Of a DNA stretch of 64,000 nt, positions 34,293-44,025 are shown in pieces. Source of the DNA: Myxococcota bacterium. GTDB taxonomy: Bacteria; Myxococcota_A; UBA796. The position numbers were made by a program, and so were the translations under genes. Every line of letters starts with the position of its first letter. Within the stretch, counting starts at the first letter, position 1. The notes below the pieces were generated by a model that was not told the origin of the DNA, searched no databases, and saw only the letters and a program-made list of their open reading frames with translations. The stretch lies in contig JAQXDW010000122.1 in NCBI GenBank assembly GCA_029251165.1, positions 1 through 64,000 on the forward strand. Direction: 5' to 3'.

Positions 34293-34488
34293 GCAGCACG
34301 ACGCCCCGGGCCCTCTCGATGACACCGCAGCCCTGAGAACTTCGGCGCGCAATGTGCTCAGAAGAGTCGCCAGGAGCTTGCACAGCGACCGTCTCTCAAT
34401 GATCCACCGTGCATGAGCCGAATCAGACCACTCGAGGGCCGCTCCACGGCGGCATAAGCCACGCGCAGATCGCCAGCAAAGGACTGCA

Positions 34489-35379
34489 TTGCCTCCCGCA
34501 CAACCACACGATGTCTGCACTCGACTGGCCGCCCTACTGGATGCCGGGGTGGCTCCGAGCGAGGCCCTCTCGACGCTCGGCAGCCCTGCTGCGCGTGCAG
34601 CAATTCAACAAGGCGAGACCGTTGCTGTGGCGATGGGACGGATGGGGTGCTTCGCTCCAGACGACCTCCGCGCGATCGCCATCGGCGAGCAGTCCGGAGC
34701 GCTGCCGCAGAGCCTCAACCAGCTGGCCACGCGCTACGCGCAGCGTGAGCGCGACCGAAAGAAGCTCTGGTCTGCGGTGACCTATCCGCTGATGTTGCTT
34801 CTCATTGCTCCGATCCTGCTCAATGTTCCGGCGCTGCTGACCGGTGGGCTCTCGCTGGGGGGATATCTGATCCAGATCACCATCCTGCCGGCCCTCCTGC
34901 TCGGAGGCCGCGTGGTGGTTCGCGCAGTGCAGCGCCGCCCCCACCATCGCAGCGCGATGCACACGGTGCTCCGCCGCGTCCCGATCCTGGGAGCAGTGCT
35001 GAAGCAGGACCGCAGCAGGGCGTTCCTGTCCTCGGCGCGCATGCTCATGGGGAGTGGGGTGGGCATCCGGGCGGCCTTCCGAGATCTCGCAGTGTCCTCG
35101 GAGGATCCCCAGCTCATCGCAGCGATCCAGACCTGGGAGGAGAACCTGGAGCAGGGTGTGTCGCTCTCCGAGGCCCTGTCCACAGTCGAGGTGATCGACC
35201 CCGAGGCCCGACAGCTGCTGGGGAATGCCGCCCACTCCGGCCGCCTGGAGGAGGCGCTCGACACCCTCACCTCGCTCCACGCGCTCGCAAAGAGCCACCG
35301 CACACAGCAGCTCTACACGATCGTGCGCGTCGGGAGCGTGCTGCTGCTGGCTGCGCTGCTGGCTGCGTGGCTGCTGTGA
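34489..35379 (+). CDS. orphan GspF/PilC-like inner-membrane protein
   Basis: 296 aa with a TTG start (AAAGGA 5 nt ahead). Two T2SSF-like helical domains: residues about 5-90 (LAALLDAGVAPSEALSTLG, IAIGEQSGALPQSLNQLATRY) and about 165-275 (RAFLSSARMLMGSGVGIRAA, LGNAAHSGRLEEALDTLTSL), each followed by hydrophobic segments (about 95-135 and at the C terminus). This is the platform-protein family of type II secretion and type IV pili. No secretion ATPase, pilin or secretin is adjacent, and it is shorter than typical GspF (about 400 aa). It may be a diverged remnant or part of a dispersed pilus system. Confidence 0.75.
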   Translation: MPPAQPHDVCTRLAALLDAGVAPSEALSTLGSPAARAAIQQGETVAVAMGRMGCFAPDDLRAIAIGEQSGALPQSLNQLATRYAQRERDRKKLWSAVTYPLMLLLIAPILLNVPALLTGGLSLGGYLIQITILPALLLGGRVVVRAVQRRPHHRSAMHTVLRRVPILGAVLKQDRSRAFLSSARMLMGSGVGIRAAFRDLAVSSEDPQLIAAIQTWEENLEQGVSLSEALSTVEVIDPEARQLLGNAAHSGRLEEALDTLTSLHALAKSHRTQQLYTIVRVGSVLLLAALLAAWLL

Positions 35380-35388
35380 GCCACCACC

Positions 35389-37526
35389 TCAGTAGGTCGC
35401 GCAGAAGCCAAACGAGGTGCTCTCGCCTGGATCGAGGGTCGCACTCCAGGAGACTCCGACGAACACCGTCTCGTCCCCATCCTGCCAGGACTCGGCATTC
35501 CACAGCGAGGAGATCTCCGCGCTGAGGGTGGTGCGCACCTCCCACTCCACGGCCTCATCGCCGGTATTGATCACGGTCGCATCCGCGCAGTAGCCGTCGG
35601 CCCAGGCGTCACCCTCGGTCAGCTCCAAGACGACGGAACCGCTGTAGTCAACGTCGTCCTCGGGAAGCTCCTCCAGGCTCAGGCGGACTCCCGAGGCGAG
35701 GGTGTCTCCCTCGTCCGCAGCCCCCGTGCGCAAGGCCAGATCCTCCTGGCGCAAGAGGTCGAGCAGCGGCGCCGTAAGGCTGTCAGCGCCACCACCATCA
35801 CCGCAGGTCTCTGCACCGCTGGCCCAGCGCCGCCAGGACTGGTCAAAGCAGCCATACAGGCGCGCATCGTCCAAGAGGGCTGCGGTGAGCGCAGCAGGTC
35901 CGTCGAAGGCAACCCCGTCCAGCGAGCCGGAGGCATCGATCTCATGCGCCCCTTCGCGGACGCGCCACTGTCCGAGCTGATCGTGGTGCTCAAAGGCAAA
36001 GCCAAGGGGATCGATGAGGTTGTGACAGGCGGCACACTGTGGGTCCGTGCTGTGTGCCTCATAGTGCTCGCGGGTGCTCGCGGAGGCGTCGGCATCGGGC
36101 GGCGAGGTGTCGATGTCAGAAGGCGGCGGCGCCAGGGGCTCACACAGCAGCCGCTCGCGAACCAGGACCCCTCGCTGGACCGGACCAGAGCCGGAAGAGA
36201 GGCCATGCGTGGTCAGCACCGCAGCTCGGGTGAGCAGGCCGCTGTACTCCACCCCGTCGAGCTCCACCCAGCCAGTCTCGCTCACGCCATAGTGCGCTGC
36301 CATCTCTGCATCCAGCCAGGCCGCGCGGCTGCTCAACAGATCGGTCAGGCTGCCGTCTTCTGAGACCGTGTGCTCAATGAGCGCTGTGACCTCGCCGGCC
36401 ATGCTCTCTCGGAGCGCATCGGTCAGCCCGTCGCGAGAGACCGACGGGAGCCGATCCAGCTGAAGCCAGACCCTGACGAACTCAGTGGCCGTCTCGACCG
36501 CGCGCTCATCGTCTGCCATCCGGTCGATCTGCGCCTGGATCTCGGGGAGCGTCTGCAGGGCTCCCGCCTCGGCCTCGCTGAGGAGCGTCTCGTCCGGCAT
36601 GGTCCCCCACAGCAGATAGCTGAGCACGCTCGCCACCTCCCAGTCCGTCAGGGTGAAGAAGATGCCGTCCTCCCCCTTCACCCCAAGCTCCGAGCGGTAC
36701 AGAAAGTGGGGAGACTGCAGCATGGCGATGAGCACCCAGCGCAGCCCCTCCGAGTGTCCATCGTCCACAGCAACGCTCTTCCACAGGACGAGGTAGCGAT
36801 CCAGCTCGTCAGCGCTGAGCGGACGCCGGAATGTCCGCAGCCCGACCGCCTCGATGAAGCGCGCCGCGCACGCGGTGTAGCCCGCCTGAGATGGATCACA
36901 TGCATGCAGCGACTCCACATCCAGGGTGGCGACCAGCTCTTCCGCCGTCGAGCGGTACTGATCCGCCAGCAGGCCGCTGACCGTAAGGGCGGCAGCGTCG
37001 TTGTCGTAGCCATCGACCGTGGTGTCTGCAGCGAGCTGCTGACCGTAGCGGCTGTCGACGTCGAGCAGATCGGAGAGGGTCCGGTCGTACTCGTCGTGTG
37101 AGAGTCGTCGAAGCCGACGCGGCAGAACCTCTTCGGAGCAGTCGTCGTCACCGGGGAGCGTGCACTCCCCCTGCCCCCAGCGCACCCACAGCGCCAGGGC
37201 CTCGTAGGCGGGACCATCCTCGGTCACCAGGGTACCCCCGCCGTGTCCGCTCTCGTGCTGCCCGGTGGGCTTGAGCAGAAGACGCTCCCCGACTGCACTC
37301 GCCGCACGCAGGCTGGCAAGCATGTCGTCGGGATCGAGAAGCAGCGCAGTGCCTTCGGCCTGTCCGCCGTCGACGTGGCAGCCAACACACTGCTGGGAGA
37401 GAACCGGCGCCCACACGTGCTCGGTGAACACCGCGACGTCTTCCGCGCATCCTGCCGACGCGCCGCTGTCCGCTGCTGGCGTGCTGGCGTTGCGTGAGCA
37501 TGCGCCGGCCATGATCAGCCAGAGAA

Positions 37527-37530
<4 letters not shown>
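35389..37530 (-). CDS. DUF1592/DUF1588/DUF1585-type lipoprotein with CBM2-like C terminus
   Basis: 713 aa. ATG 37530 overlaps the upstream stop (ATGA). Lipoprotein signal MILWLIMAGAC. An N-terminal cytochrome-like motif CVGCH, then PSD/DUF1587-1595-like LRRLSHDEYDRTLSDLLDVD, DUF1592 core (SPHFLYRSELG, LTDWEVASVLSYLLWGTMPD), DUF1588 (YGVSETGWVELD, RRGVLVRERL-like QRGVLVRERLLCEPL), and DUF1585 with CAACHNLIDPLGFAFEHHD. The last 95 residues look like a family 2 carbohydrate-binding module (GYCADATVINTGDEAVEWEV, LDPGESTSFGFCATY). Two heme-like CxxCH sites suggest an electron-transfer or oxidoreductase role. The partner DUF1552 gene is immediately upstream. The CBM2-like tail is unusual for this family. 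Confidence 0.88.
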
Positions 37531-38762
<1,232 letters not shown>

Positions 38763-39027
38763 ATGCCCCCTGAACAGAGGCTATGGTTGTTTTATATGGG
38801 TCGTAAACGTATGCGGATCTTATATCGAAGGCGTCACAGAACCGTCATCATCCAAACTCCGTCTTCTGTGGTATGGACCGCGTGCAGACACGGACAGTGC
38901 GTGTGCTCGCCGCAGCACGACCGCCACTTCGGCCGCTGCGCGTCCGTAGGTCCCACCAAGAAGAGGCCGTCTCGCGCCAGCGCAGGCTCTGCGGCAGGCT
39001 CCGGAAGAGGACCGCTTGAGCCGCAAC

Positions 39028-39411
39028 TCAGCCGGAGAAGCAGAGAGAGCAGACCTCGCCGAGGTCGGAGAAGTAGGTGTCGCTCTGCGGAACAGCGGTG
39101 GTGCAGGAGGCACAGTTGACCATCGGACGGCTCGGTGCTCTGCTCTTCGAGACCGCAGCGCGGCGCGCCTCGAGGCGTGTGATGAGGGCATCTTCGGTGA
39201 TCACCCCGGCAGTCACCAGCAGCCCGGTCAGCTCCTCGACGACCATGCGCAGCCGCGCAATCTCGCGCTCCTGCTCACGATCCAGCTCGTACAGCTTGCG
39301 CACATTGCTCGACACTCCGGTCTCGGCCTCGTCTGCCCAGTCCAGCCGATCGGCCAGCTGATTAAAGTCCGCTCTAGTCGGCGCGCCAGCAAACCACGGT
39401 CGTCTACTCAT
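39028..39411 (-). CDS. small coiled-coil zinc-ribbon-like protein
   Basis: 127 aa from ATG 39411 with AAGGA 9 nt upstream; the longer frame to 39498 is rejected. No signal peptide. N-terminal half is a coiled coil (YELDREQEREIARLRMVVEE). The C terminus has a treble-clef-like pair NCASCTTAVPQSD...VCSLCFSG (two CxxC). Likely a zinc-binding cytoplasmic protein, perhaps an adaptor or DksA-like regulator, though no DksA signature is visible. Located next to a Ser/Thr kinase gene, same strand, 127 nt downstream of it. Confidence 0.65.
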   Translation of the reverse strand: MSRRPWFAGAPTRADFNQLADRLDWADEAETGVSSNVRKLYELDREQEREIARLRMVVEELTGLLVTAGVITEDALITRLEARRAAVSKSRAPSRPMVNCASCTTAVPQSDTYFSDLGEVCSLCFSG

Positions 39412-39537
39412 CAGGTACATCCTTTTGCAACGGAGGAACTCGTCCTCAATAGCACCACACTGCAGCTTGGTCTGCAATGTACTCCAGCAGCCGGTCACCG
39501 GCTCAACCAGAGCCCCCCTCAGCCGAGGCCCCCCGGC

Positions 39538-41253
39538 TCACGATTGGCCTCGGTTTCGCAAGTAGAAGTCCAGGAACCACGGCCCGATGAGCAGCATCCC
39601 GAGCGTGCTCGCGCACACGGCAACCAGCAGCCGGATGAGCGAGACCAGCACCCCCCCCACCACCAGGGGTGGTGTGCGAAGGCATGCTCCGAGGACCGGC
39701 CAGATGCCGTCAGTCCGGCTCTCGCGCATCGCCTCCCGCCAGTGCCAGCCCAGCGTGTTCCACTTCAGGATGCCGGAGAGCTGCGCCGCCGGCAGCGCCA
39801 GACGACTGGGGGGACAATACAGTCGATGAATCAGGCTCCCAGACCGTTCTCGGATCCCATACTTCAGCGTCAGGCCATACCCCTTCCAGGTCACCCGGAA
39901 GACATCCTCCCAGATCCCGCGGAGGTCGCTGGAGACATGGGACCAGAAGCGGTGCCTCAGGCTGCTTGGCGGCGATCGATCGCGGCGCGCCCTGATGCGC
40001 TGGGCGCGGCGAGAACCAGCCCGCTCCACCTTCACCCGAAGGCCGCCCAGCACAGCCACCAGTCCGAGCACCACAGCATGCAGCCCTTGTCCCACCCGCT
40101 TCCAGAGCTGGCTTGACTGGGCACGCCTCCGGGCACGACGGTTGACCCCATCCTCGATGACGCGCACCTCTGCTCCCGACAGCCCCAGCGCCTCGCTCCG
40201 CGCCGCCAAGGTGTGGGCCTGCCTGGCATCCAGTGCCATGCCATCGCCAGCCAGCAGGGCGTCCCACAGCTGTCGAGCATAGGCACGGCGTGCCTCGCGG
40301 TGTTGCCAGCGCCGGCGGAGTCCTGTCGTCCCCTGCTGCCACGGTGCTCTCCAGCGCGGCACGAGGGCGGGCCTGTCGGCGCTGACGGCAGCGGGACGAT
40401 CCGTCGGATCAGGAACTCGAATGGTCTGGGTCGCCGCGCCCGGCACCGTCAGCGCTGCCGAGAGTTCCGTGGCAGAGGCAAACCGATCGGCCCGGTTGAC
40501 CGACATGGCCCGCTCCACCGCCGCGACCAGGTGAGGCGGCGTCTTGGGCGCGCGCTGCCGCAGCGGCGTGCAGCGCCCCTGCTCAACGCGCTGCAGAATC
40601 TCATAGGCATTGTCACCCTCAAACGCCTGCTTACCACAGAGAAGCTCATAGAGGATGACGCCCATCGCGTAGATGTCCGTGCGGTGGTCGACCGACTTCA
40701 TCGAGCGGATGTGCTCCGGCGACATGTACTTGAGGGTGCCGATGGGTGCTGTCATCTGGGTGAAGTCGCTGTTGATGACCTTGGCGATGCCAAAGTCCAT
40801 GACCCAGACATGCGCCCCGCCCGCGCGAGGCTCTACGAACAGGTTGGAGGGCTTGAGATCCCGGTGAACGATCCCCTGGTCGTGGACAAAAGCGAGCGCG
40901 TCGAGGATCTGCTTCATCCACGCCACAGCCAGGGACGGGGCGATGGGCTGTCCGCGCAGGCGCTGTCGGAGGCTCTCTCCCCGCAGCAAGGGCATGACCA
41001 GCCCAATCTCGCCGCCAGCCTCGATGAAGTCGGTCACGGGAACGACGTTCGCATGGCTCAGCTCAGCCTGGATTCGGCCCTCCTCCAGGAAGCGCTGCCG
41101 AATGTCCGCGTCGCGCGCGAGGCTGGCGTTGAGGATCTTGACGGCATGCACGGTTCTGCGGTGGCGATGCTCTGCCCGGTAGACCACAGCCATGGCACCC
41201 GAGCCCACCTCCGAGGCAATCTGATAGTCCCCCACCTCGCTGCCTGGCTTCAT
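39538..41253 (-). CDS. canonical Ser/Thr protein kinase with C-terminal membrane segment
   Basis: 571 aa. Kinase domain about 8-270: GSGAMAVVYRAEH, HAVKIL (Lys39), HRDLKPSNLF, MDFGIAK, GTLKYMSPEH and DIYAMGVILYELL, all canonical PknB-type Hanks motifs, so active. Residues 290-480 are Arg-rich and linker-like. The C-terminal 60 residues are hydrophobic (VVGGVLVSLIRLLVAVCAST) and may anchor it in the membrane. ATG 41253 begins a divergent region toward the FkbM gene at 41578. Likely regulatory, substrate unknown. The small zinc-ribbon protein follows on the same strand. Confidence 0.9.
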   Translation of the reverse strand: MKPGSEVGDYQIASEVGSGAMAVVYRAEHRHRRTVHAVKILNASLARDADIRQRFLEEGRIQAELSHANVVPVTDFIEAGGEIGLVMPLLRGESLRQRLRGQPIAPSLAVAWMKQILDALAFVHDQGIVHRDLKPSNLFVEPRAGGAHVWVMDFGIAKVINSDFTQMTAPIGTLKYMSPEHIRSMKSVDHRTDIYAMGVILYELLCGKQAFEGDNAYEILQRVEQGRCTPLRQRAPKTPPHLVAAVERAMSVNRADRFASATELSAALTVPGAATQTIRVPDPTDRPAAVSADRPALVPRWRAPWQQGTTGLRRRWQHREARRAYARQLWDALLAGDGMALDARQAHTLAARSEALGLSGAEVRVIEDGVNRRARRRAQSSQLWKRVGQGLHAVVLGLVAVLGGLRVKVERAGSRRAQRIRARRDRSPPSSLRHRFWSHVSSDLRGIWEDVFRVTWKGYGLTLKYGIRERSGSLIHRLYCPPSRLALPAAQLSGILKWNTLGWHWREAMRESRTDGIWPVLGACLRTPPLVVGGVLVSLIRLLVAVCASTLGMLLIGPWFLDFYLRNRGQS

Positions 41254-41577
41254 GCCTCTACCGACCCCGCTTCAACTGGCAGAGCATACCGAATCCCTCA
41301 CCAGACCACCATCTCGAGCCCGACAGCCATCCACGCCTCGAGTTCTCCGAAGCCCACCGCTGAAGCCCCCAAAGGCATGCCTCAGGAGATGGACGCGCGA
41401 GGGCTTCTCGGCTGCTGAGCGCACGCAGTGGATCCCGAACAGCCACGCCCAGACCGGCTGCACGCATCGAGGCGAATGAGACGAGACGACACCCGACCGG
41501 AAGCGGAGCTGAAGCCCGATGCGCCGGTGAGACAAGACCGGTCGGGAAGCAGTACAGTCGTGCCGGAGGGGTCGAAC
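41254..41577. other. divergent intergenic region, no gene seen
   Basis: About 324 nt between the kinase and FkbM genes. A frame extends upstream of the FkbM start but has no protein-like features. No hairpin or clear promoter motif stands out. Confidence 0.35.
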
Positions 41578-42495
41578 ATGCCCAGGATTCTCAAGCCTTC
41601 ATTTTCGTTCCGATCAGCTCTGGGAGACCTCCCGCAGCAGATCCAGATCCTGGATGTTGGGGCCATGCTGGAGGGAGAGGCTTGCTACGCGCGCTTGCTG
41701 ACGGAGGGCCTGGGCATGGTGACCGGGTTCGAGCCCAACGCCAACGAGCGGGCGCGGCTGGAGCGCGACGGCCCCGAAGACTGCACCTGGCTTCCGTATT
41801 TTCTGGGCACTGGTGAGGAGGCGACCTTTTACCAAACCCGGTACCCAGGCTGCTCCTCGCTGTATGCCCCAGACCCTGAGATCATCGACCTCTTTCAGAC
41901 CATTGGCGCGGGAAGACCCGGCGGAAACTTCTACGTCCAGGGCACTGAGAGGGTGTCGACTCACCGGCTGGATGACATCAAGGAGTGTCCTCCGATCGAC
42001 TTCATCAAGCTTGATGTCCAAGGATCTGAGTTGGATATCCTTAAAAATGGTGTGAACACACTGGCCAACACAATGGTTGTTCAGTCTGAGGTCGAGTTCG
42101 TCGCGCTCTACAAAGACCAGCCGTTGTTTGGCGACGTACAGGTCTTCATGCGTAAGCAGGGCTTCCAGCTTCACAAGCTCATTGATGTCGCAGGACGGTG
42201 CATGCGGCCGTTCACGCTCACTCACAGCCCGTATGCGGCCATGAGTCAGGCCCTGTGGTGTGATGCGATCTTTGTGCGTGACTTTCGCACCTTCGGCGAC
42301 CTGTCCGTGCCCGCGCTGCTCAAGACGGCAGCCATCCTCCACGAGGTGTACCTCTCCTATGACGTTGTGCTCTTCATCCTCCGAGAGCTCGATCGGCGAA
42401 GCGGCGGCACCCTTGCGGCGCGCTACAACGACGCCTTGAGGCGCTCTCCCCCCACACAGCGCCAGTTCATGAACCTGAAAGAAGACATCAGCTGA
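41578..42495 (+). CDS. FkbM-family methyltransferase
   Basis: 305 aa from ATG 41578 (GGAGG 8 nt ahead); a frame opens 50 codons earlier but lacks a ribosome site. Motif I ILDVGAMLEGEACYARLL, VTGFEPNANERARLE, and the FkbM signature IDFIKLDVQGSELDILKNG followed by VVQSEVEFVALYKDQPLF. These enzymes O-methylate polyketides, lipids or sugars. Nothing adjacent names the substrate; the surrounding envelope-glycan genes suggest a sugar or glycolipid. The C-terminal 60 residues form a helical extension (ALLKTAAILHEVYLSYDVVL). Confidence 0.88.
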   Translation: MPRILKPSFSFRSALGDLPQQIQILDVGAMLEGEACYARLLTEGLGMVTGFEPNANERARLERDGPEDCTWLPYFLGTGEEATFYQTRYPGCSSLYAPDPEIIDLFQTIGAGRPGGNFYVQGTERVSTHRLDDIKECPPIDFIKLDVQGSELDILKNGVNTLANTMVVQSEVEFVALYKDQPLFGDVQVFMRKQGFQLHKLIDVAGRCMRPFTLTHSPYAAMSQALWCDAIFVRDFRTFGDLSVPALLKTAAILHEVYLSYDVVLFILRELDRRSGGTLAARYNDALRRSPPTQRQFMNLKEDIS

Positions 42496-42627
42496 GGAGC
42501 ATCGTCAGGGGCTACTGAGGCCAGGGCATGCTGCGGCTCAGCCGGCACACGATGACGTCCCCAGCGGGCCTCGGATCACCAGGCACGAGCAGTCCATGAG
42601 GGGCTGACACGTCGCTGGCGTTACGCC

Positions 42628-43683
42628 TCAGCCGTCGGCGTTTCCAGCGATGCTCACGCTGGCCTTGGCGCCCAGGAAGATGCTGTCCGCCCACTGCTCG
42701 GCATCCGAGGTGGGGAGCACGTCGTTGTAGAGAATGCGCAGTCCATACTCGATGTACATCGTGCCCAGTCCCTGAACACTGGTCAGCGCATCGTTGCTGG
42801 TGATCGACAGCTCCCCCTCACCAATGCTGCCCAGGCCCTGGAGGCCGTCGAGCTGGGTCAGGGCAGCATTGTCAGAGATGTCGACCCCACGCTCCGCGTA
42901 CTCGATGGACGCCAAGCCTGTCAGCGTCTCCAGCGACGGATTGTTGGTGATGGTCAGGCCATGGGCGACCGCCGTCACCGCAGCCAGCGCGGTCAGTTCG
43001 GAGAGCAGGGGGTTGTCTCCGATCCAGAGGTCTCCACTGATCTTCAAGACGTTCTCCAGCCCCGCCAGGCGCTCCAAGACGCGGTTGTCTCGGATGGTGA
43101 TGCTGTGGGTGTAGAGCACCATGCCCAGTCCATCGAGGCTGACCAGCGATTCATTCTCGGAGATCGTCAGCGAGCCGCCCAGCTCCGCCAGCGCCCCCAG
43201 TCCCGCCAGGCTCTCCAGGAGGTCGTTCTCAGAGACCGTCAGGTATCCATCGACATGCGCCAGCGCATCCAGTCCCTCGAGTGAGTCCAGCGCACTGTTC
43301 TGGACGATCAGGAGATTGCCGGTGATGCCCACCAGGCAAGACAGCCCGGTGAGGCTCTTGGCCTCCGAGATGAACAGATCGCCGTCAATGCTCTGCTCCT
43401 GTCCATCGTCACAGAGGCTGTCGCCGAGCACCTGCCAGTCGTAGTCGCCCTCATAGACTCCCGAATTCGGGTCGTCCGGTTCGTCCGGTTCGTCGGGTTC
43501 GTCGCTGTCGTCCGGCCATACTGGCCACACCGGCGCACCCTCATGGAGGGTCAGAGAGGGGTCATCGGCGCTGGGCGGCTCACTGAGCGGTGCGGCAGGC
43601 TCAGGCTGAGCGCATCCGATCAGGGCAACGAGCCCGAGCAAGGCGCAAGGAGGACGGACGCGATGTGATTCCTGAGTGGTCAT
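42628..43683 (-). CDS. lipoprotein with leucine-rich / receptor-L-domain-like repeats
   Basis: 351 aa from ATG 43683 (TGGAG 5-6 nt ahead). Lipoprotein signal ending LGLVALIGC. An Asp/Glu/Pro linker (DEPDEPDEPDD) follows, then about eight repeats of 22-26 residues: ITGNLLIVQNSALDSLEGLD, VDGYLTVSENDLLESLAGLG, LGGSLTISENESLVSLDGLG and similar. This pattern (xxLxIxxNxxLxxLxGLxxL) is seen in receptor L-domain and LRR proteins and forms a right-handed beta-solenoid. Likely a surface binding protein. No catalytic motif. Confidence 0.85.
   Translation of the reverse strand: MTTQESHRVRPPCALLGLVALIGCAQPEPAAPLSEPPSADDPSLTLHEGAPVWPVWPDDSDEPDEPDEPDDPNSGVYEGDYDWQVLGDSLCDDGQEQSIDGDLFISEAKSLTGLSCLVGITGNLLIVQNSALDSLEGLDALAHVDGYLTVSENDLLESLAGLGALAELGGSLTISENESLVSLDGLGMVLYTHSITIRDNRVLERLAGLENVLKISGDLWIGDNPLLSELTALAAVTAVAHGLTITNNPSLETLTGLASIEYAERGVDISDNAALTQLDGLQGLGSIGEGELSITSNDALTSVQGLGTMYIEYGLRILYNDVLPTSDAEQWADSIFLGAKASVSIAGNADG
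43471..43506 (-). repeat. 9-nt coding repeat for DEP linker
   Basis: Repeats of GTCGTCCGGTTC-like units encode DEPDEPDEPDD in the leucine-rich lipoprotein. In-frame. Confidence 0.7.
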
Positions 43684-44025
43684 GATTGCTCCAGTCGTTG
43701 CGCTCGTGTGCATCGTTTACGGCAGCGGAATGTGCCCTGACGCTGCTCTATACGATCACCTCAGTCAACCGACAGTGGTGGCTGTAGCTTATCATTCAAG
43801 TTGTGACGGCGTTCCCTGGTGAGGGCACTGCGGGCGAAGCCTGGGGAGGTCGGTGTCCAGAAGTGGTGACGCGCGACCGCAGCGCGCAGGTGCAGGCCGC
43901 CGGGGCTGGCGGAGGCTTCCGTCACGCACGCCTTGCCGGCGCTCCCGGAGGGTGGGCAGGCTGTGGATGGCCCGGCCCCCGATGCTGAGTGCACTGAGGA
44001 TGCTGGGGAACGGGCACCGGCTCCG
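43684..44025. other. intergenic region, no gene seen
   Basis: About 342 nt between two minus-strand genes. GC-rich except for 43735-43800. No convincing frame or hairpin; it probably holds the promoter of the leucine-rich lipoprotein gene. Confidence 0.35.

Noticed and set aside
39016..40116. 366-codon plus-strand frame
   Set aside because: Pro/His/Gln-rich shadow over the zinc-ribbon and kinase genes.
40213..41418. 401-codon plus-strand frame
   Set aside because: Antisense to the canonical Ser/Thr kinase.
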